This document shows, piece after piece, positions 25,862-33,620 of a stretch of DNA of 64,000 bases. The translations under genes were made by a program, and so were the position numbers. The first letter of the stretch is position 1; each line of letters begins with the position of its first letter. The notes beneath the pieces are model-generated. The model did not search any database and had not been told where the DNA came from. It saw only the letters and a list, made by a program, of their open reading frames with translations. The stretch lies in NCBI RefSeq assembly GCF_008642355.1, contig NZ_CP029193.1, positions 2,132,001-2,196,000 on the forward strand, in the 5' to 3' direction. The DNA is from Streptomyces venezuelae (GTDB lineage Bacteria > Actinomycetota > Actinomycetes > Streptomycetales > Streptomycetaceae).

Positions 25862-26778
25862 CCGGTGACGTCCGCCGTCCTGCTCTCCTGGTCGACCTCC
25901 GTGAGGTAACGCCAGGCGTCCGGCGCCGAGCCGTCGACGTCCGTGAACCCGTACTCCTTGGCGAGGCCGCCGCTGGAGAGCGACTTCCCGTTGTGGCGTG
26001 CGACATCCGGATCACCGGCGAGGGCGACGAGGGCGCGGCCCACGAACGTCGGTGTCTCGGAGATCGCGAAGTGCGGGTTCTGCTCGGTGCCCGCCAGCCA
26101 GTCGTCCTCGGTCACCTTGAAGTAGGTGTCGAGCATCGCCTCCGAGCGCAGCCAGCCCGGGGTGAGGCAGAGCGCGGTGCAGCCGTACTCCTTGAGCTCC
26201 TCGGCGAGGTCGCGGGCCATGCGCAGCGGCGCCGCCTTCGCGAGGTCGTAGTAGAAGGGCTTGCGGTAGTTGGGGCCGTTGTACTCGGCGGTGCCGTCGG
26301 TGACCTCGACGACGAGGCCGCCGGGGTTCCTGGTGAGCAGCGGCAGCGCGTGGTGGCTGGTGACGATGTGGGTCTCGATGCCGAGGCGCAGGATGCGCAG
26401 CCCCTTGTCGAGGTCGTGCTCCCACATCTTCTTGTCCCACTCGACGTGGATGTCGCCGCCCCAGATGTCGTTGACGAGGATGTCGAGGCGGCCCTGCTCG
26501 CGGTCGATCCGGTCGACCAGGGCGGCCACCTGCTCGGATTCCAGGTGGTCGGTGGGGACGGCGATGCCCCGGCCGCCCGCCGCGTCGACGCGTTCGGCGG
26601 TCCCCTCGATGGTCTCGGTGCCGCGGCCGATCTCGCTGGTGTGCGTACGGGTGGTGCGGCCCGTGACGTAGACGGTGGCTCCGGCGCGGCCGAGCTCCAC
26701 GGCCATGGCGCGGCCGGCGCCGCGGGTGGCGCCCGCGACGAGAGCGATCTTTCCGGTCAGGTTCTGCGTGGTCTCCAT
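25852..26778 (-). CDS. Short-chain dehydrogenase/reductase (SDR)
   Basis: A 308-residue SDR: the coenzyme motif AGATRGAGRAMA near residue 18, ILVNDIW at the NNAG position, and a catalytic region in which the expected YxxxK reads FYYDLAKAA, with the Tyr and Lys in place. The NNAG element is replaced by VNDI, so it is a divergent member. METTQNLTGKIALV at 26778 was chosen as the start because the in-frame upstream sequence lies in front of the divergent gene and is not SDR-like. Cofactor is probably NADP(H). Substrate unknown. Confidence 0.82.
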   Translation of the reverse strand: METTQNLTGKIALVAGATRGAGRAMAVELGRAGATVYVTGRTTRTHTSEIGRGTETIEGTAERVDAAGGRGIAVPTDHLESEQVAALVDRIDREQGRLDILVNDIWGGDIHVEWDKKMWEHDLDKGLRILRLGIETHIVTSHHALPLLTRNPGGLVVEVTDGTAEYNGPNYRKPFYYDLAKAAPLRMARDLAEELKEYGCTALCLTPGWLRSEAMLDTYFKVTEDDWLAGTEQNPHFAISETPTFVGRALVALAGDPDVARHNGKSLSSGGLAKEYGFTDVDGSAPDAWRYLTEVDQESRTADVTGYR

Positions 26779-26912
26779 GTCCTTGAGGCTTCCACCAAAA
26801 GCCGACAACTCCTGTCGCCTTTTCCACGGGCATGTGCACGCATAACGAGACAGCCGCATTCCTGCGCACTCCGCGTGCGCCCCCACTCCGCAGGACCGAT
26901 GCTGGACCCGTG

Positions 26913-27434
26913 ATGGACGAGACGGAGTTCTGGGAGATCGTGGACAGTACCCGCGAGGCCGCCGGCGGCGACCCCGAGGACCACGCCGAGCTGCTCGTCG
27001 AGAGACTGCTGCAGTCCGATCCGGACTCCGTCCTCGACTTCGCCCGTCACTTCGAGGCCCGCTACAACCGCGCGTACCGCTGGGACCTGTGGGGCGCTGC
27101 CTGGGTGCTGCTCGGCGGCGCGAGCGACGACGCGTTCGACTGGTTCCGGTGCTGGCTGATCGGCCAGGGGCGGGAGGTCTTCGAGGGGGCGGTGCACGAT
27201 CCGGACGCGCTCGCCGACCTCCTGGGCGACTTCGACGAGGAGCTCGACGGCGACGGCGAGGAGCTCGGCTACGCCGCCGACGAGGCGTACGAGCAGCTCA
27301 CCGGGGTCGTCGCGCCGGAACTCGGCGTCGCCCCCGCCCCTGCCGAACCGGAGGGCACGGCGATCGACTTCGAGAACGACGCGGTGATGGCACAGCGCTA
27401 CCCGAAGCTCTGGGACCGCTTCATGGCGGATTGA
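26913..27434 (+). CDS. DUF4240 domain protein
   Basis: A 173-residue acidic cytosolic protein, beginning MDETEFWEIVDSTR, with RAYRWDLWGAAWVLLGGASDDAFDWFRCWLIGQG in the middle reported here only by its first residues: YRWDLWGAA and DAFDWFRCWL at about 55-85. This is the DUF4240 pattern, common in Streptomyces and related to WGR-neighbour proteins of unknown role. ATG 26913 gives the family start; the earlier ATG at 26832 would overlap the promoter region of the divergent SDR gene. It is followed by a decayed gene. Confidence 0.78.
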   Translation: MDETEFWEIVDSTREAAGGDPEDHAELLVERLLQSDPDSVLDFARHFEARYNRAYRWDLWGAAWVLLGGASDDAFDWFRCWLIGQGREVFEGAVHDPDALADLLGDFDEELDGDGEELGYAADEAYEQLTGVVAPELGVAPAPAEPEGTAIDFENDAVMAQRYPKLWDRFMAD

Positions 27435-27459
27435 CGGGGAGAGCCTCCGGGCGGGGACG

Positions 27460-27698
27460 GTGTACATCGCGCCGCCCGACCACCATCTGTGCGTGAAGAA
27501 CCCGAAGGACCTCTCCCTGAATCGGGCCGGCCGGGTCGATTCCGCGCGTCGGCGGCCGGCCGGCTCTTCGAGCAGGACCCGGCGTCCGCCGAGTTCCACG
27601 GGATGCCCGAGGACGCGGTCGACACGGGCTCCGCGGACTTCGTGCCCGACCTCGAAGACATCGCGCCGACCCTCAACAGGCTGCTGCCGGGCCGCTGA
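27460..27698 (+). pseudogene. Remnant of a CheB-type protein-glutamate methylesterase gene
   Basis: Two short frames each match a different part of a CheB methylesterase. The first (from 27460) reads VYIAPPDHHLCV, the segment holding the conserved PPDHH motif. The second, shifted by 2 nt (27489-27698), reads AGRLFEQDPASAEFHGMPEDA and continues to the usual C-terminal end AVDTGSADFV...IAPTLNRLL. The N-terminal half with the catalytic Ser/His and the stretch with the catalytic Asp are missing. So this is a doubly damaged relic about a third of the expected length, not a working gene. The 69-residue frame alone would look like a small hypothetical protein. Confidence 0.65.
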
Positions 27699-27713
27699 CG
27701 AGAGCGACGGCTC

Positions 27714-28517
27714 TCAGAAGTGGGTGCCGCCGTCGACGCGGACCTCGGTGCCGGTGATGAAGCGGCCGTCGTCCGAGGCGAGCATGGCGACGACGGAGGC
27801 AACGGTCTCGGGGCCCGCGAAGCCCTGACCGAGGGCGGGCGCGAGCTTCACGAACAGGCTCATGTCGGCGTCGGCGGGCAGGCCGGGGCCCACGCTCTGC
27901 CTGCTGGCCCCCGACCCGTCGGTCATCCCTGAGGAGATGGACCCGGGCTGCACGGCGGTGAAGCGGATGCCCTGCTTGCCGTACTCGGCGGCCAGCGCGT
28001 GCGTCATGGACTGGATGCCGCCCTTGCTCGCCGCGTAGGCCGCCATGTACGGGTGGGCGAACATCGCGGACGTCGAGCTGAAGTTGACGACGGCGGGGCC
28101 GTTGCCGCCCAGGAGCGCCGGGACCGCCTCGCGGATCACCAGGAAGGTGCCGGTGAGGTTGACGGCTATGACCTGGTTGAAGGCGTCGAGGGTGGTCTCG
28201 TGGGTGTGCGAGGAGCGCAGGATGCCCGCGGCGTTCACGAGGACGTCGAGGCCGCCGAGCGCGTCGGTGGCCGCGGCGACGCCCGCGCGGACCGAGGCCT
28301 CGTCCGCGATGTTCACGACGACGGTGGTCAGGCGCTCGGCGTCGGCGCCCGCCCTGGCCACGGTGTCGCGCAGGCCGTCCTCGCTGACGTCGGCGGCGAC
28401 GACGCGTCCTCCCTCGGCGAGCATGCGCAGCACGGTCGCCTGGCCGATGCCGGAGCCGCCGCCGGTGACCAGGGCGCGGCGGCCTTCGTAGCGGTTCAGG
28501 GTCTGGGGGGCGGTCAT
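27714..28517 (-). CDS. Short-chain dehydrogenase/reductase (SDR), classical
   Basis: A 267-residue classical SDR: TGGGSGIGQA (coenzyme binding, about 18-27), VNAAGI at the NNAG position, and catalytic Ser-Tyr-Lys with FSSTSAMFAHPYMAAYAASKGG. The final GTEVRVDGGTHF is the usual C-terminal end. It probably oxidises or reduces a hydroxyl/keto group with NAD(P). It is divergent from a TetR-family gene across 133 bp carrying an inverted repeat, which suggests that the TetR protein controls it. Confidence 0.88.
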   Translation of the reverse strand: MTAPQTLNRYEGRRALVTGGGSGIGQATVLRMLAEGGRVVAADVSEDGLRDTVARAGADAERLTTVVVNIADEASVRAGVAAATDALGGLDVLVNAAGILRSSHTHETTLDAFNQVIAVNLTGTFLVIREAVPALLGGNGPAVVNFSSTSAMFAHPYMAAYAASKGGIQSMTHALAAEYGKQGIRFTAVQPGSISSGMTDGSGASRQSVGPGLPADADMSLFVKLAPALGQGFAGPETVASVVAMLASDDGRFITGTEVRVDGGTHF

Positions 28518-28587
28518 GGCGGTCTCCGGGTCTCTCGGGTGGCGGGTGCGCGTCGTGTCGCGCGAACGCCTTCACCGTACGCCTGGA

Positions 28588-28602
28588 TGGCACGTTGTGC
28601 CA
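28588..28602. promoter_or_regulatory. Inverted repeat between divergent SDR and TetR genes
   Basis: TGGCAC-GTT-GTGCCA, a perfect 6-bp inverted repeat with 3-bp spacer, lies in the middle of the 133-bp divergent region. TetR-family repressors commonly bind such sites between their own gene and the regulated neighbour. Confidence 0.5.
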
Positions 28603-28650
28603 CATTGGCTCGTGCGGCCACTCTGGCGTACTCGACGTAGGCTTCACCGC

Positions 28651-29283
28651 ATGAGTACCCCGCCCCTCCCCCTCACGGAGCGCCGCAAGCTGGCGACCCA
28701 GCTGGAGATCGCCCGTGCCGCCGCCGAACTCTTCACCGCGCGCGGGACCGACGGCACCACGGCCGAGGCCATCGCGGGCCGTGCCGGGGTCGCGCTGCGC
28801 ACCTTCTACCGCTACTTCCGCACCAAGCAGGACGCGGTGGGCCCGCTGCTCGCCGTCGGCGGCGACCGCTGGCGCGCACACCTCGCCGCCACCGAACCCG
28901 GCGCGCCGCTTCCCGACGCCCTGGGCTGCGCGATCTCCGAGGCGCTCGCCGTGCCGGACGAGGCGGCGGCGGACGGGCTGCGGCAGGCCCGCGGGCTGCT
29001 CCGCGCGGCCGCCGGCGACCCGGCGCTGCGAGCGGTCTGGTACCGCGTGAACCAGGAGTCCGAGGACAAGCTGCGCCCGGTCGTCGCGGAACTCCTGGGC
29101 GCGGGCGCGCGGCCCCTCGACGTCCGCCTCGCCGCCGCCGCGGCGACGGACGCGATCCGGATCGCCCTGGAGACCTGGGCGGAGACGGACGCGGACGTCA
29201 CGGGCCCGGACTCTCCCGCGGACCTGGCGGCACGCTGCCTGCGCAGGCTCCTGGGCGGGCGGCTCCCGGACGACGCGGGCTGA
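28651..29283 (+). CDS. TetR-family transcriptional regulator
   Basis: A 210-residue regulator. The N-terminal TetR helix-turn-helix occupies about residues 10-58 (RKLATQLEIARAAAELF, TTAEAIAGRAGVALRTFYRYF). The C-terminal ligand domain is Ala/Leu rich with no recognisable subfamily. ATG 28651 was chosen because the upstream in-frame extension crosses the divergent promoter and operator. Likely represses itself and the divergent SDR gene. Confidence 0.88.
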   Translation: MSTPPLPLTERRKLATQLEIARAAAELFTARGTDGTTAEAIAGRAGVALRTFYRYFRTKQDAVGPLLAVGGDRWRAHLAATEPGAPLPDALGCAISEALAVPDEAAADGLRQARGLLRAAAGDPALRAVWYRVNQESEDKLRPVVAELLGAGARPLDVRLAAAAATDAIRIALETWAETDADVTGPDSPADLAARCLRRLLGGRLPDDAG

Positions 29284-29295
29284 GGCGAGGCTCCG

Positions 29296-30438
29296 CTACG
29301 AGCGGTCCGGCTCCGGATCCGCCTTGTCGACCGGTCCCGGCGCGAACACCATCAGCGTCACGTCGTCCCGTACGCGCCCCGCGTAGTCGAGCACGTCCGC
29401 CCACACGCGTTCCGCGAGCCCCTCGGGGTCCTCCGGTGCCGCGTCGGCCTTCAGCATCGCGGTGAGGCGCTCGACCAGCGGGTAGAACGTGCCGGTCGCG
29501 TCCCGGGCCTCGCACACCCCGTCGGTCAGGCCGAACAGCAGGTCGCCGTCGAGCAGCGGGACCGTGAGGCCCTCGGGCGGGGCGAGCCCGGCGATGCCGA
29601 GGCCGAGGGGCGCCCCGGACGGCACGTCCAGCTCGGTGACCTCGGTGCCGCGCAGGAGCAGGGGCTGTGGATGACCGCAGGAGACGATGCGGACCACGGA
29701 GGCGTCGTCGGGGAACTCCAGGAGCACCGCCGTGGCGAACAGCTCCGTGTGCTCCTGGTCCGCCGAGTCGACGACGAGCCTGCGGTCCAGCTGGCCGGCG
29801 ACCCCCTCCAGGTCCGCCCGGTCCAGGACCGCCTCGCGGAACGCCCCGAGCAGCGCGGCGACCGTGCCGACCGCCGCGAGCCCGTGCCCCTGCACGTCGC
29901 CGATGAGGGCGCGCACCCCGCCGGGTCCTCTGCGCACGTCGAAGAAGTCGCCGCCGACGAGCGTCTCGTGCTGCGCCGCCTCGTACAGGCCCGCGCACCG
30001 CACCCTGCCGACGTGCTCCTGCAGCGGCGGCAGGACCGCGAGCTGGGCCGCCTCGGCGACCGTGCGGACCGTGACGAGCTGCGCCTCGCGGCGGCTGCGT
30101 ACCCAGGCGAAGAGCACGCTGAGCAGCGCGATGAAGCTGATCGTCAGCTGGTCGCTGTTGCCCGGGTGGCCGAGCTCGAAGACCGGCAGGGAGAGCAGCG
30201 CGAGGACGACGGCGCCGACGAGGGCGGTCAGGGCGGGCCCGTACGACAGGGCGGCGAGCGGCGGGACGGCGGCGACGAGGAAGCTGAGGTCCAGCGTCCT
30301 GGGGGTGACCAGCTGGACGAAGGTGATCGCCAGCAGGAGCAGCGGCGGGGGCCAGCGCACCCAGGGCGGGGGTGGCGTACCGCGCAACAGCCAGTCGCGT
30401 TGGTCCGCCTCGCGCCGTCTGGCCTCGGCCCTGATCAT
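29296..30438 (-). CDS. Membrane-bound PP2C-type (SpoIIE) serine/threonine phosphatase
   Basis: A 380-residue protein. Four hydrophobic segments lie in residues 25-125, followed by a SpoIIE/RsbU phosphatase domain with the metal-binding motifs VGGDFFDV, IGDVQGHG, LFGLTDGVCEA and RDDVTLMVF. Proteins of this kind dephosphorylate anti-sigma-factor antagonists in partner-switching pathways, many of which exist in Streptomyces. No anti-sigma factor or antagonist gene is adjacent, so the partner is unknown. The ATG at 30438 gives a normal N-terminus. Confidence 0.88.
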   Translation of the reverse strand: MIRAEARRREADQRDWLLRGTPPPPWVRWPPPLLLLAITFVQLVTPRTLDLSFLVAAVPPLAALSYGPALTALVGAVVLALLSLPVFELGHPGNSDQLTISFIALLSVLFAWVRSRREAQLVTVRTVAEAAQLAVLPPLQEHVGRVRCAGLYEAAQHETLVGGDFFDVRRGPGGVRALIGDVQGHGLAAVGTVAALLGAFREAVLDRADLEGVAGQLDRRLVVDSADQEHTELFATAVLLEFPDDASVVRIVSCGHPQPLLLRGTEVTELDVPSGAPLGLGIAGLAPPEGLTVPLLDGDLLFGLTDGVCEARDATGTFYPLVERLTAMLKADAAPEDPEGLAERVWADVLDYAGRVRDDVTLMVFAPGPVDKADPEPDRS

Positions 30439-30530
30439 TCCTTCACGCTCCTACGCGTACGCCACCCCCGCACGCCGGGCCGGTCCGTCGGGTGCCGTAC
30501 CCCCTGTGGGCCGTGCGTACCCGTGGCGGT

Positions 30531-31019
30531 TCAGAGGGGTCGCCCCATGAGGACGTCGTCCACGTACGCGCCGTCCAGCAGGAACTCGCCGGGCAGCACG
30601 CCCTCGATGACGAAGCCCTCCGCCTCGTAGAGCTTGCGGGCCGGTGTGTTGTGGCCGAGCACGCGCAGGGTGATGCGGACCGCGCCCTGGCGGCGCGCCT
30701 CGTCCATGGCCGCGCGGATCAGCCGCCTGCCGACGCCGTGGCCGCGTGCCTCCTCGGCGACGGCGAAGCCCTGGATCTGGCGCACGTGCGCGTTGGCGAG
30801 CAGGGGGGTGGGATAGCCGAGCTTCACATAGCCGACGATGCGCCCCTCCGCCTCGGCGACCAGGTGGTCGCGGGGGCCGAAGCGGTCGTTGAAGAAGGGG
30901 TCGTAGGGCGGCTGGGGGCGGGGCTGGACCGCGTGGACCGTGGACCAGGTGGCGCGGTCGAGACGGGCGAGCGCGTCGTCGTCCTCGGGCCGTGCGGTGC
31001 GTATGTGCATGTCCGGCAT
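30531..31019 (-). CDS. GNAT-family N-acetyltransferase
   Basis: A 162-residue GNAT enzyme with the acetyl-CoA pyrophosphate loop EARGHGVGRRLI (consensus Q/RxxGxG/A) and NTPARKLYEAEGFVIEG at the C-terminal end, typical of RimI/RimL-like members. Starting at MPDMHIRTAR (31019); the ATG three codons later is an alternative. Substrate unknown. It is divergent from the epimerase gene at 31108. Confidence 0.85.
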   Translation of the reverse strand: MPDMHIRTARPEDDDALARLDRATWSTVHAVQPRPQPPYDPFFNDRFGPRDHLVAEAEGRIVGYVKLGYPTPLLANAHVRQIQGFAVAEEARGHGVGRRLIRAAMDEARRQGAVRITLRVLGHNTPARKLYEAEGFVIEGVLPGEFLLDGAYVDDVLMGRPL

Positions 31020-31107
31020 GGCGCCACTGTACGGCCGCCGGGCCGCGCGCCACGGCTGTCTGCGCAGGGCAGGCACGTTCCCTGTTCCACGGGGCAGGAT
31101 GGGAGCC

Positions 31108-32013
31108 ATGGACACCACACAGTCGCGCGTCGCCGTGGCCGGCGCCTCCGGGCTCATCGGTACGGCGCTCACCCGCTCCCTCGCCGCCGACGGGCACGAG
31201 GTGGTGCGCCTGGTGCGCAGGGCGCCGCGGGAAAAGGACGAGGTGCGCTGGGATCCCAAGGAGGGGTACGTCGACACGGCGGGCCTCGCGGGTTGCACCG
31301 CCGTGGTCAACCTGGCCGGCGCGGGCATCGGTGACCACCGCTGGACGGACGCCTACAAGCGGGAGCTGCGCGACAGCAGGGTGCTCGGCACCAAGGCGCT
31401 CGCCGCCGCCGTGGCGTCGCTCGACGAGCCGCCGGAGGTATTCGTGAACTCCAGCGCGATCGGCTACTACGGGGACACGGGTCCGCGCGCGGTCGACGAG
31501 AGCGCGCCCGCCGGGCACGGGTTCCTGCCCGAGCTGTGCGTGGAGTGGGAGGACTCGGTGGCCGCCGCGCGGGACGCGGGCATCCGTACGGTTCTCGCCC
31601 GCAACGGCCTGGTCATCGGCCGCGAGGGCGGTGCGTGGGGCCGAATGTTCCCGCTCTTCAAGGCGGGGCTCGGCGGCCCTCTGGGCAACGGCAGGCAGTA
31701 CTGGAGCTACATCGCGCTGCACGACGAGGTGGCCGCGCTCCGCCACCTCATCGACACGGAGACGCTGTCCGGGCCCTTCAACCTGACGGCGCCCGACCCG
31801 CGCACCAACCGCGAGATCACGGCCGCGATGGGGCGCGTGCTGCGCCGCCCCGCGCTCCTGCCCGCGCCCGCACCCGCGCTGCGTCTGGTGCTCGGCGAGA
31901 TGGCGGGGGACGTCCTCGGCAGCCAGCGGGTGCTGCCGACCCGGCTCCTGGACTCGGGTTTCTCGTTCACGTATCCCGGCATCGACGAGGCCATCAGGGC
32001 CGCGCTGCGGTGA
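31108..32013 (+). CDS. TIGR01777-family NAD-binding epimerase
   Basis: A 301-residue protein with the Rossmann motif VAGASGLIGTAL near the N-terminus, VNLAGAGIGDHRW, SSAIGYYGD, ARNGLVIG, and a DUF1731-type C-terminus with GEMAGDVLGSQRVLP. This matches the TIGR01777 family (YfcH/SDR39U1-like), whose substrate is unclear. The same family gene lies between the E2 gene and lipB in M. tuberculosis, so its presence here is part of the conserved actinobacterial order. ATG 31108 was chosen; ATG 31099 is 3 codons upstream and cannot be excluded. Confidence 0.88.
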   Translation: MDTTQSRVAVAGASGLIGTALTRSLAADGHEVVRLVRRAPREKDEVRWDPKEGYVDTAGLAGCTAVVNLAGAGIGDHRWTDAYKRELRDSRVLGTKALAAAVASLDEPPEVFVNSSAIGYYGDTGPRAVDESAPAGHGFLPELCVEWEDSVAAARDAGIRTVLARNGLVIGREGGAWGRMFPLFKAGLGGPLGNGRQYWSYIALHDEVAALRHLIDTETLSGPFNLTAPDPRTNREITAAMGRVLRRPALLPAPAPALRLVLGEMAGDVLGSQRVLPTRLLDSGFSFTYPGIDEAIRAALR

Positions 32014-32198
32014 GGCGGGGCGCGACGGGGTGCGGCTCCGGGACCCCCGGCACCGTGCGACCTGCGTGCGACCGTGCCCGGTGCATGCGCGACTGCCGCC
32101 GACCGGAACCGCTCCTACCCTCGTGACCGACGCGGGTATTCCGGAGCCCTGTTGGGGGCATCAGCACCCCATCAGCCGCGCGACCTCGGGAGGGGCAC

Positions 32199-33563
32199 GT
32201 GCCAGAGCATGCGCACCATGCGGACGTCGTCATCGTGGGAGCCGGGGCCGCGGGCCTCTCGGCAGCGCACCGGCTGACCAGCGCCGGTGTGACGACCGTC
32301 GTCCTGGAGGCCGCCCCGTGCGTCGGCGGCCGGATGTCGACGGAGAAGGTCGACGGGTTCCGCCTCGACAGAATCGGCCAGCTCCTCACCACCTCGTATC
32401 CGGAACTGCGCCGCACCCCCGGGCTCGGCTCACTCGTGCTGCGTCCCTTCGCGCCGGGCATCCTCGTGCACAGCGACGGCCGCCACCACCGGGCAGCCGA
32501 GCGGCTCCCCGCACGGAGCGCGAGGGGCGCACTCACCACAGCGCGCGCCCTGGCGAGCGCCCCCCTCGCGCCGCTGACCGCCCGGACCCCCGCGCGGACC
32601 GCCTCCGGCACGCCCCCGCGCTCCGCCCCACTCGGCACCCCGCTCGACCAGGCACGGCTCGGCTCGGCCCTCGCCCGGATCGCCGCGACCCCGGTCGACC
32701 GTCTCCTGGAGCGCCCCGAACTCCCCGCGGCCGACGCGCTCTCCGCCCGCGGACTGCCCTCCCGCACCATCGAGGGCTTCCTGCGCCCGCTGCTCTCCGC
32801 GCTGCTCTGCGACCCGGGCCTGACCACGTCGAGCCGGTGCGCGGACCTCGCCCTGCACGCCTTCGCGCGCGGCCGCCTCTGCCTGCCCGAGGGCGGCGCC
32901 GAAGCCCTGCCCGAGCACCTCGCCGCCGCCCTGCCGCCCGGCGTGGTCCGCACCGGCGTCCGCGTCACCTCGGTCTCCACGAGCTCCGTCAGGACCGCCG
33001 AGCACGGCGCGTTCACCTGCCGCGCCGTCCTCCTCGCCACCGACGCGCGCGCCGCCGCCGAGCTCCTGCCCGGCCTGCGCGTACCGCCGTTCCACGAGGT
33101 GACGGTCGTCCACCACACTGCGCCCGAACCGCCGCTCGACGGGCCCGCGTTGCTCCTGGACGCGGACCGCGGGGGCCCGGTCGCGCACACCGCGGTCATC
33201 AGCCAGGTCGACCCGTCGCGCGCCCCCGTCGGCCGCGTCCTGGTCTCCTCGACCGTCCTCGGCCCGCCCCCGGAGGAGTCCGCCGTCCGCGCGCACCTCG
33301 CCGCGCTCTACGGCACGCCGACCGACCGCTGGGAACGCCTCGGCGTCCACCACACCCGCGAGGCCGTGCCCGCGATGCCGCCCCCGCATGACATCCGGCG
33401 GCCCGTGCGGCTGCTCTCCGGGCTCTACGTCTGCGGGGACCACCGCGACACCAGCACGGTGCAGGGCGCCCTGCACTCGGGCCGGCGCGCGGCCCACGCC
33501 GTCCTCACGGACTTCGGCATCACGCCCTCGTACGCGCGGGAGACGCTGCCCACCGCGGCCTGA
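32199..33563 (+). CDS. FAD-dependent amine oxidase/desaturase-like oxidoreductase
   Basis: A 454-residue flavoprotein with the FAD-binding dinucleotide fold VVIVGAGAAGLSAAHRL at residues 10-26, GGRMSTEK (Rossmann-associated GG motif) and a C-terminal FAD motif YVCGDHRDTSTVQGAL. This is the amine oxidase / protoporphyrinogen oxidase / phytoene desaturase superfamily. A region of about residues 95-150 is Ala/Pro/Thr-rich and low in complexity, probably an insertion. Substrate unknown. GTG 32199 follows GGGAGGGG. It converges with the NsdA-like regulator. Confidence 0.83.
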   Translation: MPEHAHHADVVIVGAGAAGLSAAHRLTSAGVTTVVLEAAPCVGGRMSTEKVDGFRLDRIGQLLTTSYPELRRTPGLGSLVLRPFAPGILVHSDGRHHRAAERLPARSARGALTTARALASAPLAPLTARTPARTASGTPPRSAPLGTPLDQARLGSALARIAATPVDRLLERPELPAADALSARGLPSRTIEGFLRPLLSALLCDPGLTTSSRCADLALHAFARGRLCLPEGGAEALPEHLAAALPPGVVRTGVRVTSVSTSSVRTAEHGAFTCRAVLLATDARAAAELLPGLRVPPFHEVTVVHHTAPEPPLDGPALLLDADRGGPVAHTAVISQVDPSRAPVGRVLVSSTVLGPPPEESAVRAHLAALYGTPTDRWERLGVHHTREAVPAMPPPHDIRRPVRLLSGLYVCGDHRDTSTVQGALHSGRRAAHAVLTDFGITPSYARETLPTAA

Positions 33564-33594
33564 CCCGTCCGCGCCCCCGCCCTGATCCCCCGGA

Positions 33595-33612
33595 GGCCCC
33601 CGTGTGGGGGCC
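33595..33612. terminator. Short hairpin between convergent genes
   Basis: A 7-bp perfect stem (GGCCCCC with GGGGGCC) and loop GTGT, in the 57 bp between the FAD oxidoreductase and the regulator gene. Confidence 0.45.
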
Positions 33613-33620
33613 GGAGGACT

